From assembly GCA_964035545.1 (NCBI GenBank), contig OZ037767.1:13201301-13265300 (forward strand): DNA of 64,000 bases. Direction: 5' to 3'. Made by a program: the position numbers and the translations under genes. Below, piece after piece: positions 12,481 to 26,029 of this stretch. Under the pieces are notes generated by a model. That model was not told the DNA's origin. It saw only the letters and a list, made by a program, of their open reading frames with translations, and made no database searches. The DNA is from Bugula neritina. Lineage: Eukaryota > Bryozoa > Gymnolaemata > Cheilostomatida > Bugulidae. The stretch's first letter is position 1. Each line of letters begins with the position of its first letter.

Positions 12481-15400
12481 TTAGATGTCAGGTGTCGGCA
12501 GGTGCTTGACACTGGCTACCTGAGGTTTAGTTACGCTGACATCAGCTTGCAAGTCATCAGAATCATCAGCCAATTTATTTGAAAGCTGCCCATCTGGTTT
12601 CGGGAAAACATGCTCTGTGGTTGGTGCACATGCAGCCTGCTCATTGGTCAATTTATTCTGGTTCTCGATTGGTTTGATGGAAGCCTCAGAACCATCAGGT
12701 ACACCAGACTGAACTGCCAGCTCACTATCTATCTCCAAGGGTGGGTTGGATTGATCTGGTAAGTTATGCTCCAAGTCTTCAGAGCTTTCTCCAAGCTGTG
12801 GCTTTTTTAGAGAATTCAAGTTTTGTGGTGGTGACTGTTCAAATTGTGGAGGAAGATCTGCCATCACTTCCAGGGGCTTCAGCGGCTCTACTTCAAAAGC
12901 TTGGTCAGTCACTGGTTCGCCCAGCAATGGTAACTCGGGTGACTGAGCTACAGGTGACTGTTTTGGCAAAGAATCAGCACCAGCGTCTTTTAGACTTGGT
13001 TCATTCACAGATAAAGGATCACATAAAGCAGCATTTACAGGAGAGCTTAATAGGCATTGTGGATCTTCAGTCTCACTAGAAGATATGTCAACAGACGGCT
13101 GACTAGGGTATGTTTGATCTCCTGACCCGCTTTGCAGAGGCAAATCTACCAAACAATTTTGAGACTGCTGCGCTTCTACCGGTGGTTCTATTTCACGGTC
13201 AGACTTCTCACCATCTCCGTCACTCTTTAAATTATCAGCGGGATTCTCAGCAAAAGATACTGAGGAGTCCCCAGACGGCGGCTGAAAGGCAGTAAGCTTA
13301 GGTTGCTGTTCCTTTGGTAACTGACGCACTGGTCCAACTTCTAAGGCAACATGTTCAACCTGATAGTCATGAACCAATGGCTTCTCGGCAGACACCTCCT
13401 CCGCAGCTGGCTGCTGTGCAACTGGTTCTTCTGGCATTTGTGCTGCAAAACCATCAGAGGTTTTTGCCTCTACCGAAGATGTATCTGAGAACAGCTCCTC
13501 CCCCAAGAGGTCTGTGTTCCCACCTTTTCTCAACTGGTCAGTACCCGAGTCTTCAATGAATGTCTGCGTGTCTGGTGTACCTTTAATTACCTCTGCAACA
13601 GGTTCCATTACCGGCTGTGTTTTCTCTGGAACAACTTCAAATGACAATTCTTCTGAAAGCACTGGCACTTCTTCTGAAAGTACTGGCACTTCTCCTCGAG
13701 GTACTGACATTTCTTCTGAAAGCACTGGCACTTCTTCTGAAAGTACTGGCACTTCTTTTGACAGTACTGGCACTTCTCCTGGAGGTACTGACATTTCTTC
13801 TGAAAGCACTGGCACTTCTTCTGAAAGTACTGGAATTTCTTTTGGAGATAGCAACACTTCTTCTGAAAGTACTGACACTTCTCCTGGAGGTACTGACACT
13901 TCTTTTGACAGTACTGGCACTTCTTCTGGAGGTACTGACATTTCTTCTGAAAGTACTGGCACTTCTTCTGACAGTACTGGCACTTCTCCTGGAGATACCG
14001 ACACTTCTCCTGGAGATACCGACACTCCTTCTGAAAGTACTGGCACTTCTTCTGGAGGTACTGACACTTCTTCTGACAGTACTGGCATTTCTTCTGACAG
14101 TACCGGCACTTCTTCTGACAGTACCGGCACTTCTTCTGGAGGTACTGACAGTTCTTCTGGAGGTACTGACACTTCTTCTGAAAGTACTGGCACTTCTTTT
14201 GACAGTACTGGCAGTTCTTCTGGAGGTACTGACACTTCTTCTGACAGTACTGGCACTTCTTCTGAAAGTACTGGCATTTCTTCTGACAGTACCGGCACTT
14301 CTTCTGACAGTACTGGCACTTCTTCTGAAAGTACTGGCATTTCTTCTGACAGTACCGGCACTTCTTCTGACAGTACCGGCACTTCTCCTGGAGGTACTGA
14401 CAGTTCTTCTGAAAGTACTGGCACTTCTTCTGAAAGTACTGGCAGTTCTTCTGGAGGTACTGGCACTTCTTCTGACAGTACTGGCACTTCTTCTGAAAGT
14501 ACTGACAGTTCTCCTGGAGGTACTGACACTTCTTCTGGAGGTACTGACACTTCTTCTGACAGTACTGGCACTTCTTCTGACAGTACTGACACTTCTCCTG
14601 GAGGTACTGACAGTTCTTCTGGAGGTACTGACACTTCTTCTGACAGTACTGGAATTTCTTTTGGAGGTACTGACACTTCTTCTGACAGTACTGGCACTTC
14701 TTCAGAAAGCACTGGCACTTCTTCTGACAGTACCGGCACTTCTTCGGACAGTACCGGCACTTCTTCGGACAGTACCGGCACTTCTCCTGGAGGTACTGAC
14801 AGTTCTTCTGGAGGTACTGACACTTCTTCTGACAGTACTGGCACTTCTTCTGGAGGTACTGACACTTCTTCTGACAGTACTGGCACTTCGCCTGGAGATA
14901 CCGACACTTCTCCTGGAGGTACTGGCACTTCTTCTGAAAGTACTGGGACTTCTTCTGAAAGTACTGGCACTTCTTCTGGAGGTACTGACACTTCTTCTGA
15001 CAGTACTGGCAGTTCTTCTGAAAGTACTGGCACTTCTTCCGGAAGTACTGGCACTTCTTGTGAAAGTACTGGCACGTCTCCTGGAGGTACTGGCACTTCT
15101 TCTGACAGTACCGGCACTTTTCCTAGAGGTACTGGCACTTCTCCTGGAGGTACTGACACTTCTTTTGAAAGCACTGGCACTTCTTCTGGAGGTACTGACA
15201 CTTCTTCTGGAGGTACTGGCACTTCTTCTGACAGTACTGACACTTCTTCTGAAAGTACTGGCACTTCTTCTGGAAGTACTGGCACTTCTTGTGAAAGTAC
15301 TGGCACTTCTTCTGGAGGTACTGGCACTTCTTCTGAAAGTACTGACACTTCTTCTGACAGTACTGACACTTCTTCTGACCGTACTGGCACTTCTTCTGAA

Positions 15401-18400
15401 AGCACTGGCACTTCTTCTGAAAGTACTGGCACTTCTTCTAGAGGTACTGACACTTCTTCTGACAGTACTGGCACTTCTTCTAAAAGTACTGGCACTTCTC
15501 CTGGAGGTACTGGCACTTCTCCTGGAGGTACTGACATTTCCACAGGCACTACACCTGGCTCCAACACAGATAGCTCTGCATTTGCTTTCACCTCCGACAC
15601 CCGTTTATTTGACTGCTTTTCTAATGGCAGGCTATCTGAATTTTGCTCCAAAGATAAACCACCTGGTTCTATCTTTCCAGTTACATCTGGCTTTTTTAGT
15701 GGCATATCTATTTCAGCTTTCACTTGCAAAATATCAGCATCTGGCTCAGCTACAGTCAGTTCCTCTTTGGATCCATCTATTGCAATTTCACCTGGCAGTA
15801 TCACATCCGGCTCCATCCCTGAAAGCTCTTCATTTGATTCCACCTCTGGTAACACTCTATCTTGCTTTTCATTGGGCTCTAATGACATGTTATTCAGAGT
15901 TGAGCTTAATGGTATTTCACCAGGTTCCTCTTCTGATAGCAATGCATCTGCGTTCTCAACTGGAAGCTCTATTTCCGGTTTTGCTTCTAAAACATCTCCA
16001 TCTAGTTCAGCTACAGCCAGTTCATCGCCCAGCTCAACTTCCGGCAGCCCCGACAGCAGTTCATCTGGTTTCAGTTCTGATAGTATTTCTTCAGGCTCCC
16101 CTTCTGATACACTTGGCTTCCTTATGGGCAATTTTATTTCTGGTTCCGTTTCCAACAATTTTGCACCTGGTGTACCGACAGCCAGTTTCTTCACAGGATC
16201 AGCCACTAGCACATGCTCATCTTCTGATAGCACTTCACTGGGCTCTCCCCCTGCTAGTGCCTTATCTGGCTCCACTCCTGTCAATAAGTTCTTTTTCTCT
16301 TCTGACTGCTTTTCCACTTCAACCACTGGCAGGTTTATATGGGCTTCCTCTACAGTGAACTTTGAACATGGCTTCTCTGCCAAAGGTGATTCTGTAATCA
16401 AATCTTCTTGCAGCAATGGGGTTAACCCTTCAGCTGGCGGAACTTCCATGAGATTCTGGTTTGTTGGAAGCTTTTTGCATGAGTCATCCTGCTGCGTTGG
16501 TGGAACAAAGTGGGAATCATCTACATTTGGTTGAAGTGCAGGTATGGATTGTTCCAGTAACCGTTGGTCGTCAACTTTCTCAACGTGTAATAATTCTGTA
16601 GAGACCTCTGCTATGGGTGCCGCTACTGGAGAAATAGGCAAGGCTGGTGAACAATTATTTGAAGACGAAGTAGCAGTGCTGTGGTCCGTCTCGTCTCCAC
16701 TAAAATCCCCCCGATTAGCAGAAGACGCCATATTTGGAGGGTCACACTTTATGGTCAGTTCAGGAGGCTGAACCTGTAACAGGTTGGAACTCTCAGGTGG
16801 TGGCAGATCAGAAGAGAAACCAGCTCCTTCTTCTTCATCTAAAACAATCCCGAAGGCATGAAGGAAATTATATATAGATTAAGTATAATGCCTATAGTTT
16901 AATAAAGTAGGTATTATTCTAAGAAAGAAATCAGTCTATCTATGAATGTTATGAATACAGACTTACCAGATGTGGGCTTGTTCTGGGTTGGTAGATCCCT
17001 TTGGTCAACCAGTAATGGAGCTGAATCATCTGCTGACACCACCACTGGAATAGGAGAATGGTTGGGGGAACAGTTGTTGGATGTGGACGTTGACTGTACG
17101 GAGCTTGAAGAGCTGTCAGAAGTCGACTCTGAGGTTACACTGGAGCGAGTTGAAGGTAAAGCAAGGTCATCTCGGCAAAGAGTGGCGCTGTTAGAGTAGT
17201 CCTCATGGAAAGAAGGCTGCTCAGCAAGATCTACTGTATGAGGATCCACAAGCACCACCAGAGGGTGCTGACTGGACTCTACAGGTGCTGGGCTATTTGG
17301 TGATTGGCCTGAATCAGGAGACGGGATTGGTGATTGGTCATCATCACTAGGGTTTGGCGAATCAGAAACTGGTTCTGACAAATCAGAGCGAACTTCACAA
17401 AGTGGGACTGAGGGAGAGTCATGAAGTAGGACTGAGGGTGAGTCATGGAGTGGCTCTGAGTCAGGGGGCAGGACTGAGTCACTGTAGTTCAGAGTTGATG
17501 TCTCATCAGTTGAAGGTAAGTGCTGCATGTCAATGAGAACACTATCAGGTTGTGTTGTAAGCAGAGGTGCTGCCTCTCTGGTAGAGCTGTCTGGCAGCAG
17601 TGGAACATCTTCACCATCTGAAATTATCAAAGACTCATATGTGCAGTGATTTACATCGTATTAAAACGACACATACTGTAGCAGTTGCAGAAAAACTTTT
17701 CATTACAGCTTAGTTGCATTTTGTTTACTTATTGTGATCGAATTTCACTTCAAGCAATGAATGCTGGTTCAACTATTGACTAGTATTACAAGTTACTTGT
17801 ATCATTTGCATACAGACTCAATAAATCAGTATTACCGACTTCCAAATAAAGCATCAACTGTTATAAACGTTGAGAGTTTTTTCCATCTTCTACTTATTTC
17901 AGTTGAACTTTTTTAGTTAAATAAAGTTTGTTTTTTTGTTTCTATCGCATACTGCACAAATTCCAGTCTTGGAATGGATTTTATTGAATCTAACTTGCGA
18001 TTTAAAGATTAAACATATCAAATATCAATTCATATACACTAGTAACACAAGTTATTGTGCCAGCAATTATATTCTGAAGTTACATTAAAATTCCAAGTTC
18101 AGGTGGCTGAGGGTCAAACTACAGTAGCAGTAGTAGCAGTGTTAGTAGTAGCAGCAGCAGCAGTAGTGGTAGCAGTAGTAGTAGTAGCAGCAGCAGTAGC
18201 AGTAGTAGTATTAGTAGTAGTGTTAGTAATAGTAGTAGCAGTAGTAGTAGTAGTAGTAGCAGTAGTAGTAGTAGTAGCAATAGTATAATATACACAGTGA
18301 TTACTAGAGACACAGAGCCAGTGGTGGATGCAGGAAACGGAAGAGGGGTTCTCAGCCCACTGCGTCATTAGCTGCAGTCATTGCCCCCAGCCACAGGCAT

Positions 18401-19524
18401 GAGTCTAGACTGGAGAGCTTTCACTGACTGACAGCTGTCACTAAGAGCTGAATTACATTCAATGCCGTCAATTGTTATGGTATTCCTACTTTAAACTATT
18501 AAAACAAACTTTCAACTGCATAATATCTATTGTATGTAACATGCTGAATTATCATGATGCCCAAGTTTATTGCCCCTTTACTTCTACACTCTAGCTACAG
18601 TCACTTTTCTCAAAATTCAAATTCCATTCAACGGATAACAAACTTGTACGAGTTTATAGTTGTCATCCCTATGAGAAATCGGAAAGAGTTTTTTAAGCAG
18701 GCTAACTTTATTGCGCCACATATGAATAAGTCTTTGGCCTGCTTTAAAAAATCCTTTCCATCAGAGGTTGTCGAAAGGATAGTGACTACAAACTTTTCAA
18801 CTTTATTGTGACAAAAGAGCAATTATGACTGAATGCCCTTCCTAACATCACCAACGACCTTCACTGAGGGACGAACCACTAACCCTGGGATTACTAAGCC
18901 AGTGCTCTAACCACTAGACCACAGCTGCTCTCTATTCCATTCAACAGATAAATAGTATTCAAAAAAGTACACAAATGCATCACTTGAAGATTGAAACTGC
19001 AGAATGGTGGTGGAGAAAGTACCTTCTATGAATATGACAGTGTCGCCTTCCAGGGAACCTTGTCTGCCGGGAAGGAAATGAACAACAGGCGAGTGTGGCG
19101 AGACATTGCTGCTCTCATCAGGTGATGTAGGATCGCTACTGTGTGGACTCATGTCAAGCGTCGTGTTATGCTCATACGAAGTACTGGCTGGACTAGCGGA
19201 GTCACGTGAGCTGATAACTCCAGCTGGCACGTAGTCTGCTATGAATGGGTAGTCGTCTAGTCTCACGCCAGCTTCACGGAACAATCTAGAATGTCCCTCA
19301 ACCAGAGCGAGTTTCTCCTCTACGTAGGTGGTGCTGGCCTTGCCGGACTTGATGGTGGACAGAGACTCAGAGCGCTGTCTGCGTCGAGATTTGTGGTCTG
19401 CCCAGACATTGAGGCAGCCGCAGCAGAGCTTGCAGACGAGATAGAGGATTATGGGTACAGCTACGACCAGTATGCACACTAGAGTGATCACGGTGGCGTC
19501 TCCAGCAGACATTACTTGGACCAT
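12481..19524 (-). CDS. Single-pass membrane protein with giant octapeptide-repeat cytosolic tail
   Basis: Exons 19524-19023, 17617-16967 and 16838-12481, all joined in phase 1 (donors GAAG|GTACTT and TCTG|GTAAGT; acceptors TTTCAG and TTTTAG), give 1,836 aa. Residues 12-33 form one transmembrane segment (VITLVCILVVAVPIILYLV), followed by a Cys cluster (KLCCGC, possible palmitoylation) and a basic stop-transfer run (KSRRRQR). This predicts a short outside N-terminus and a very long inside tail. The tail is Ser/Pro/Glu/Asp-rich: exon 2 has HDSPSV duplicated, and exon 3 holds about 80 octapeptides (13645-15541) followed by a unique acidic C-terminus. A strong acceptor (TCTCTCAG) lies directly before the ATG, so an upstream exon, coding or UTR, is likely. 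No family is recognised. The tail composition recalls titin PEVK-type or other disordered linkers. Confidence 0.75.
13645..15541 (-). repeat. 24-bp coding minisatellite, about 80 octapeptides
   Basis: Tandem 24-base units encode variants of EVPVLSEE, chiefly EV[P/S]V[L/P][S/P][E/G]E, inside exon 3 of the membrane-protein gene. Every unit I inspected keeps 24 bases with no frameshift, and substitutions concentrate at positions 3, 5, 6 and 7 of the octapeptide. The opposite strand is also stop-free in two frames because of the unit's composition; those frames are artefacts. Confidence 0.95.
18122..18284. repeat. GTA/GCA trinucleotide repeat
   Basis: About 160 bases of interrupted GTA and GCA triplets within intron 1 of the membrane-protein gene. 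Intronic and non-coding. Confidence 0.95.
18639..18933 (-). mobile_element. tRNA-derived SINE, flanked by target-site duplication
   Basis: In the minus orientation it begins GAGCAGCTGTGGTCTAGTGG, with a box A-like TGGTCTAGTGGTTAGAGC and a box B-like GGTTCGTCCC. It is flanked by ATTCCATTCAACGGATAA (18621-18638) and ATTCCATTCAACAGATAA (18934-18951), one mismatch in 18, as expected for LINE-mediated insertion. Same family as the copy at 20743, but with a longer tail holding an internal inverted repeat. Confidence 0.88.
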
Positions 19525-19656
19525 GCTGAGAGAGGGAGGCAGAGATGAGTCAGAAGGAGATGCTATCTCTGGCAGCTCATTGGGTGTATCTGACCTTTAC
19601 ACAAGATACTCCAAGGTCAAGGTGACTGTAACAAAAATGGAAAATTTAATAGTTGC

Positions 19657-19830
19657 TGCTACTACTACTTCTAGTAAAACTATTAATACTACTGCTATTA
19701 CTACTACTACTATCACTACCACTAGCAATTAGTACTACTACTACTACTACTACAAGTAGCATCACTATTAGTGCTACTACGTTTATGGCTACTGATATTA
19801 CTATCACTACTACAGCTATCAGTACTACTA
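19657..19830. repeat. ACT/ATT trinucleotide-rich tract
   Basis: Interrupted ACT triplets just upstream (on the minus strand) of the membrane-protein gene's first known exon. Any missing 5' exon lies beyond it. Confidence 0.85.
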
Positions 19831-20742
19831 CTAGTACTGTTACTGGTTCATTGATAGTACTATCAACACTACTTCTACTAATACTGCAATTGTGGTTATT
19901 TCACCACTATTATCATCAACACAATGGAATAACATTGTAAATGTAACACCAGTCACCCTCCATTACATGGAGTAGGCTTCCCAAAGTTTCCCTCAAAAGA
20001 TGAAAGTATAAAACTACCAAAAGTCAGGGAATACATTGCCAACATAAACTAATTAGAGGTAAGAAATAGTTGAAGCCAACAAATGCTAAGATGACAGGAA
20101 GATAACTAATTTAAAGATTTGATGACGACATACGTCAGAGTAAGTACAGCCATTACTGAATATAAACATAATACTGCTAATTAGCTTTCATTGTTTCAAA
20201 CACCAAGAAGGGCTAAACTAGATGTCATGAAGTATAGCAGGAATAAAATTAGTACTCAGTAACTTAGCATGGAGGTGCAGCAATTCTGTTGCTTGAATTA
20301 AAACATTATAGCAAATGCTTAAAGCCTTACATTAAAGGCTCATGTAAATTCATGGTTATGAATAATTATTAAAATATTTCAACAAGGTAGGAGTGTTATA
20401 AGGATAAAATCATTCTCTCTCAGACTTACATGTATAATTAATTTAGTAATTAGTAGGTCATGTATTTATATTATAACCTAATAGCAAGTTAGTTGGTTTT
20501 GACACAGCAGTGATTTATCATTATAAAATACCTCCTCTTGGTATAGTTTAATGTTTGAACTTGTGACAGCCATTAACAAGACTAAATTTATATGTTGGCA
20601 CAATATTAGTACACTGAGTGGTTTTTACTTGATATAATGGTGTTGCTTTAGTTCATAGTTTGGGTTATGTATTTAGTTTGGGGTTGTGGGCTGAGAATGT
20701 TGAATTAGAAAATTATAATTAGTATTAGATAAAAGTTCAAAG

Positions 20743-20954
20743 GGAGCAGCCGTGGTCTATGGGTTAGAGCTTTGACTAGTGAGCACGAAGTCATGGGTTC
20801 GAGCCCTGATAAAGACCATTGGTGATGTTAGGAAGAGCATCCAGTCATAATTGCTCATGTGCCTCATCTAAACAAGTCCTTAGCCCGATTTAACAAACAC
20901 CCTTTCCATCAGGGGTTTCTAACAGGGATAGTGACTATAAACTTGCCTGAGTTT
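20743..20954 (+). mobile_element. tRNA-derived SINE with perfect 20-bp target-site duplication
   Basis: Begins GGAGCAGCCGTGGTCTATGG, with box A-like TGGTCTATGGGTTAGAGC and box B-like GGTTCGAGCCC. The flanks at 20723-20742 and 20955-20974 are both TATTAGATAAAAGTTCAAAG, a perfect duplication, which indicates a fairly young insertion. The tail (CCTTTCCATCAGGGGTTTC and GATAGTGACTATAAACTTG) matches the copy at 18639-18933. Confidence 0.95.
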
Positions 20955-21439
20955 TATTAGATAAAAGTTCAAAGTTCACATTGAGAATATTAAGCTTTGC
21001 TTATTTATTAATTAAATTTGCAAGTTTCGATGTCTAGATTGGAGCCCAAATGGGGGCACCTGCTACACATATCAGAGCCTCACTTAGGCATACTGTTTAG
21101 AAAGAGCTAAAAAGAGTGACCATGTTTGTTGACAAATTCACTAACACCAGATTGAAGCTTTTGTTGTGATAGTTTTGTGCTATTGCATTACCCTGTTTAT
21201 AACTGGAACAGTCATTGTAGGCATGTGAAATGTACACTGGAAGAACTGGGCCAATATACTAGTAATGTCAGTCGGTAGCATCAAACTTATCTGTTTTAGG
21301 TTCAAGATGTGAGAGATTTCTTTGTGGTATTTAGGTGAAGTAAATTACTGCAGTCCTTATGACTCAGTAAGTAGCACAACAATTACACTTTTTGACTTAG
21401 TAACTGAGATATCTTGATACAGCTTTTATTTAGAACACA

Positions 21440-21660
21440 GGCTTTTCCAAATTTCTCCATTACTGTTCCTACCTTTCAGTCTGAACATTACATGAGCTTG
21501 TTGCTCTAAAATCTAAATAACCAGTTAATTATGAGAGACTTTATTGGTTGATACATGCTTTCGAAACCACCCCAGTGCAGTGAAACCCAATTTCATCAGT
21601 TTATTTTTTGGTTTCTAAATGTAATTGCTTTTTTCCACAAGAAAATAACTCTAAATACAA
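21440..21660. mobile_element. Diverged MITE-like relic, same family as 1464-1620
   Basis: Contains GAACACAGGCTTTTCC followed by TTTCTCCATTACTGTTCCTA (a terminal repeat), and later CCCAATTTCATCAGTTTATT and GAAAATAACTCTAAATAC, which match interior parts of the 1464 element. The parts are rearranged, so this is a fragment or a composite. Confidence 0.5.
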
Positions 21661-23953
21661 ATATTTGCTCAAATTGGCTGGATTTGAAGCGTTTTTTTCT
21701 GCTCAACATAAAATAAACTTTTTAAACGATAAAAAACACTACAGCCTGTAGAAAAGTTGGAAAGAACATACTTTAATCGTACAGAAAAAAATGAAATGAG
21801 GGGGAAGACGGTGATGAATATAATCACAGCAATGTCAGTCTTCAGCAAGAATACAGATCATCAAATGCAAGATGGAAGAAGTGACAATGATATCAGCTCA
21901 TCATTCTAACACTTGATTAGGATTCTGGAAAGAGCTTGTACATGAAGAACAGCTTGAGTTTATCATTACCACTTCCTACATATATAGCCACAGGTATTCC
22001 CTGCCAGACATATTACTAACTCATGCTATAGTCTCCCAGTTACAAACATAGCGTTTCAGGTTATGGCCATTAAAATGTGACATAATAGTCAAAGAAGAGA
22101 AAATTTGATAGCCTCTAGTAAACCCTACTAAAGCTCTTGCATTTCTAAAGCTACTTACATTATAAATGATTGACACAACTTCATAAAGCACTGATATAAT
22201 TTTAGATATCAACTATTTACTGATATTACTCAAAGCAGCAGCATTAGTGTTGAAACTTGCTACTCCCTACCCTTAGTGTCACTAAAGCAAATGCTTAAAT
22301 TCTCACAGTTGAACTGAAAGAAATAAAGGGATAAATTACTGATTACAAGATGAGAAAAAATAGACCATACTAACCTTTCACAAAGGGCTGTATTTGGCCA
22401 CTGATGGAGGAAGAGAGAAGAAACCACTCAACACAACTATCCAAGACTGTTTTGACAATACAAGTGGAAACTATGCCAAGATAAACATCAATGCACTCTT
22501 TCCAACACACTAGTTAAACTGATGTTATAGTGATGAGATGTTGGCAACAGGAAAGTTTAGCAGACCGTGACTTATTCACTGCTTGTTAACAAATCAAATG
22601 GCAACAAAACAAAATAGAACCTTTGCTACCAATCATACTTGGGAGAAACATCAAAATATTTTGAGAAAAAACACCACTTAGTATCTACAAAGAGTAGCTA
22701 CTGAAGAAGACCTAGCGCACGCCAACAGCCAAAAGATGCGCTCTCAGTTTAGATAATCATCATATAGCTAGTTGAGCACTAACAGCCTAACTGATACTAT
22801 TATTGAAAAGATGTACACTTTGACTATGCTATGAGACCATGATGAAAACCTATATTTAGACTTTAAGGCCAGGAGTGCACCAAAGCAGCCCCACTCACGG
22901 CTTTATAGACAATATCAAGCTAACTTGAGCTCTATCTACCCAGCTAGAATCCCCCTTCTGGTGGGATAACTTAGGATACTATATTTAAATTTTTCAGCTT
23001 TCAATATACAATAACTGATATTAATAGAACTAGAAGTCGGTTGTTTTAAAAAGGTATCATAAACAAATTACTTTTTGTGGCTCATAAAAAACTGTCTCAT
23101 AATTAAATTACAATATATATTATGCCTATGGAAGGATGTTGCTACTTTTATCCCATTGATATCTACAGAAAAGTGACAGTAATTAAAGAACGCCCCTTTC
23201 GAATAATAGTCTCTACAATGTGGTGGTGGAACAGTAGTAGTGATAAATGAGAAAACATGGAAAGTCAAAACAGTGCTTCATACTAATCTATAGCAATAGG
23301 CACTGTAATACCGTCTCAGTAATTTCAGTAATACCACTTCACAACATTCAAAATCATTATTAATGTGTAATATGTATTATTATTTACTGTTACATTAAGG
23401 TACATCAGCCCAATTTTGAAAAATTGTAAACTTTACAGAAAATTTAATAATTCCAATTTGAGAACACAGAATTACATTTATTTCTTCTGCCAAAGTTGGA
23501 GCAGTTAAGATGCCTATATTTATGGCACTGACGAGCAAGAGAGTTGTATGCCCAAAAAAAGTTTTATAATAAATTTTGTGAAAACATGCTTGGAATTGGT
23601 TTGGGGTTTCTGATAGTTAGCTGATGGGCTCTGAAGTCTGTCTTATTATAAAGCTAGTAATTATTGCTGAATTTCATTGTATGCTATTCTTAGCTGTTGT
23701 AACACCCAGCTTAATCACTGGGCTGCCTTAAAAGTTTAAACTTGGCTTTGTCAACAAACTACATATTGTTATAAACGGTGTAACAGCAATTATACTTAGA
23801 AATATATGGTGTATAGGCCCAGTAGGTATTCATATCATATTCACACTGATATTCGTACACTTACTTTGTGAGTAACATATACCATAACCATAAATATAAA
23901 ATATTATCAATATGAATTGATTATACCATTTACAATTTTATCATAATATAGCC

Positions 23954-24077
<124 letters not shown>

Positions 24078-26029
24078 AGGGAGAAAATCCTGGCTGTTTG
24101 CCAAAATTTGAATAAAAAACATGTTAGCTTTTTGTAGCTTGTTTAGCTATTTGTTAGCTTTTTGGTTTTGTTATTTTTAATGTATTAGAAGTATTAACAG
24201 TTTACTTGCCAGGAAGGCGCTATAAAGAGCTGATGTTTGTAAGTAGAATTATAATTTTGAAGTTTCATGTTTTTGTTGATGTTATTTGAAGTTTAGTTAT
24301 GTATGTATTTTTGTGCAGGATGTAGTTATTTTTTGATATTTTGATAGAGTACAAGACAAAGAGTAAATACATTTCAAAGATTAAGAGAGTATTGCTCAAT
24401 GCTTGTTGCTAGCCAACTCACTAAGTCTTTCCTGGCACAATATATATATTTATATATTTATAATTTAACTCATAATGTTCAATTTCCATATTGGTATCGA
24501 AATTCGACTTGTCTAAATTAGTATGTGATATAATACTTTCATAGTCTGATAGTGATACTGGGCGTGATTGTATACGCCATAGTTAAATTGAGCAACTAAG
24601 TAATAGTAACACTGAAGAGTGAATCACATACTAATAGTAATACTTATTCTTATAGCAATACCCTGATAGCCACATACATGGTAGACTAATGTTTATGTTT
24701 CAGTCTAGATAGACTATCGTCAATATATTCCACTTAGATGACCCCCAACTGGACAACTTCCATTTAGACCACTTTATTTAAAAACCATTAAGAATTAAAA
24801 AATCATGATGTTTGATACTAAGTTGCATTTATTTCGGTTCCATGTGAATACATGTGCTATTGAAACCATGCATAAGTGTATAAGACTCATTGAAGCCTTT
24901 GCTTTAACAGTTTACAGAAGTCATGACCCATAGACATAAGTTGTTTATTTTTAAAGTAACATAATATACTATTTTTTGGAATGTTCTTCTACATTATATT
25001 TATCTAATTTCAAAGTTTTAAGTAGTCATACATATTTAAATATCATCTGAACATATATTTGATAGCAATATTTTATTATCTGGAGTCGTGTTATCTGGAA
25101 TGACATCAATACTTATATTATGATAATCACTATGACTATCACATTCACTATAAGTATAAGTATTATCCTCATTGATTTGAATTTGTAATTGTCAATCTGA
25201 ATCTTTGAAAAAAAACTGAAAATTAATTTAGTACTACTACTACTAGTAGTAGTAGTATTAGTACAGTAGACTGCTTGGCTAGATTAATTCTGAGTGTAAA
25301 GAATAACTCTAAAAGTAAAACCGTAGGCGCAGGTACTAGGCTACTTAGTAGATGTAGTGCCTATAAATATAAGTATTAGTTTAACATTAACTATAAATAT
25401 AACTTTTATTCTTTACACAGTGTCATTTGAGTTTGTAAGATTTCTAAAAAATTCATATTGCTTGATAACAGTAACTGTAAGAGTATCACGATTAAATTTC
25501 GATCATCATTATAATAAGATTAAGATAATCATAATGATATTCATTGTCATTATGATTATGTGATGATGTATTACTATTTCTAAAAGTAAAAGCTACAAGT
25601 TGAAGTAAAACTAAAAGTAAATCAAAATGAGTAAAGACTAAATCACAAACTTGAAGTGACATTTTTTTTATCAGAATTTGAATTCGTATTTGTAATTCAC
25701 TATTAGTATTAGTATTACTATTGTAATAGTAATACCAATACTATCACTAATACTAATAGTAATAGTATCGCTATCAGTATCACTATCAGTATGAGTATCA
25801 GTATGCTAATGATTTAGTTAGACTAACAGTAACAGTAACTATTTTCATCTACATTTTGATTTTACTTTTTTAAGTTTTTAGCCTTTACCTTTTCCAGTTT
25901 TAAAAAAGAGTTTATAATACTAATTAAAACAGTAGAATTAAAAAAAACTTCTATAAATTTTAAAGTTGTCATCTATTATCATTATTTACCTGGAGCATAA
26001 AATATTGAACCATTTATTTTGCCGTCGTC

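Noticed and set aside
13514-16534. A + strand open frame of about 1,000 codons rich in Ser/Thr/Gly (TSSESTGTSS type), and a second one of about 900 codons rich in Leu (LLLKVLALL type)
   Set aside because: Both are antisense shadows of the 24-bp octapeptide array. They have no splice logic, and the minus frame has a membrane exon, consistent phases and unique flanks.
18114-18368. Open frames of poly-Thr/Ala/Leu/Val type across 18055-18368
   Set aside because: Products of the GTA/GCA trinucleotide repeat in an intron.
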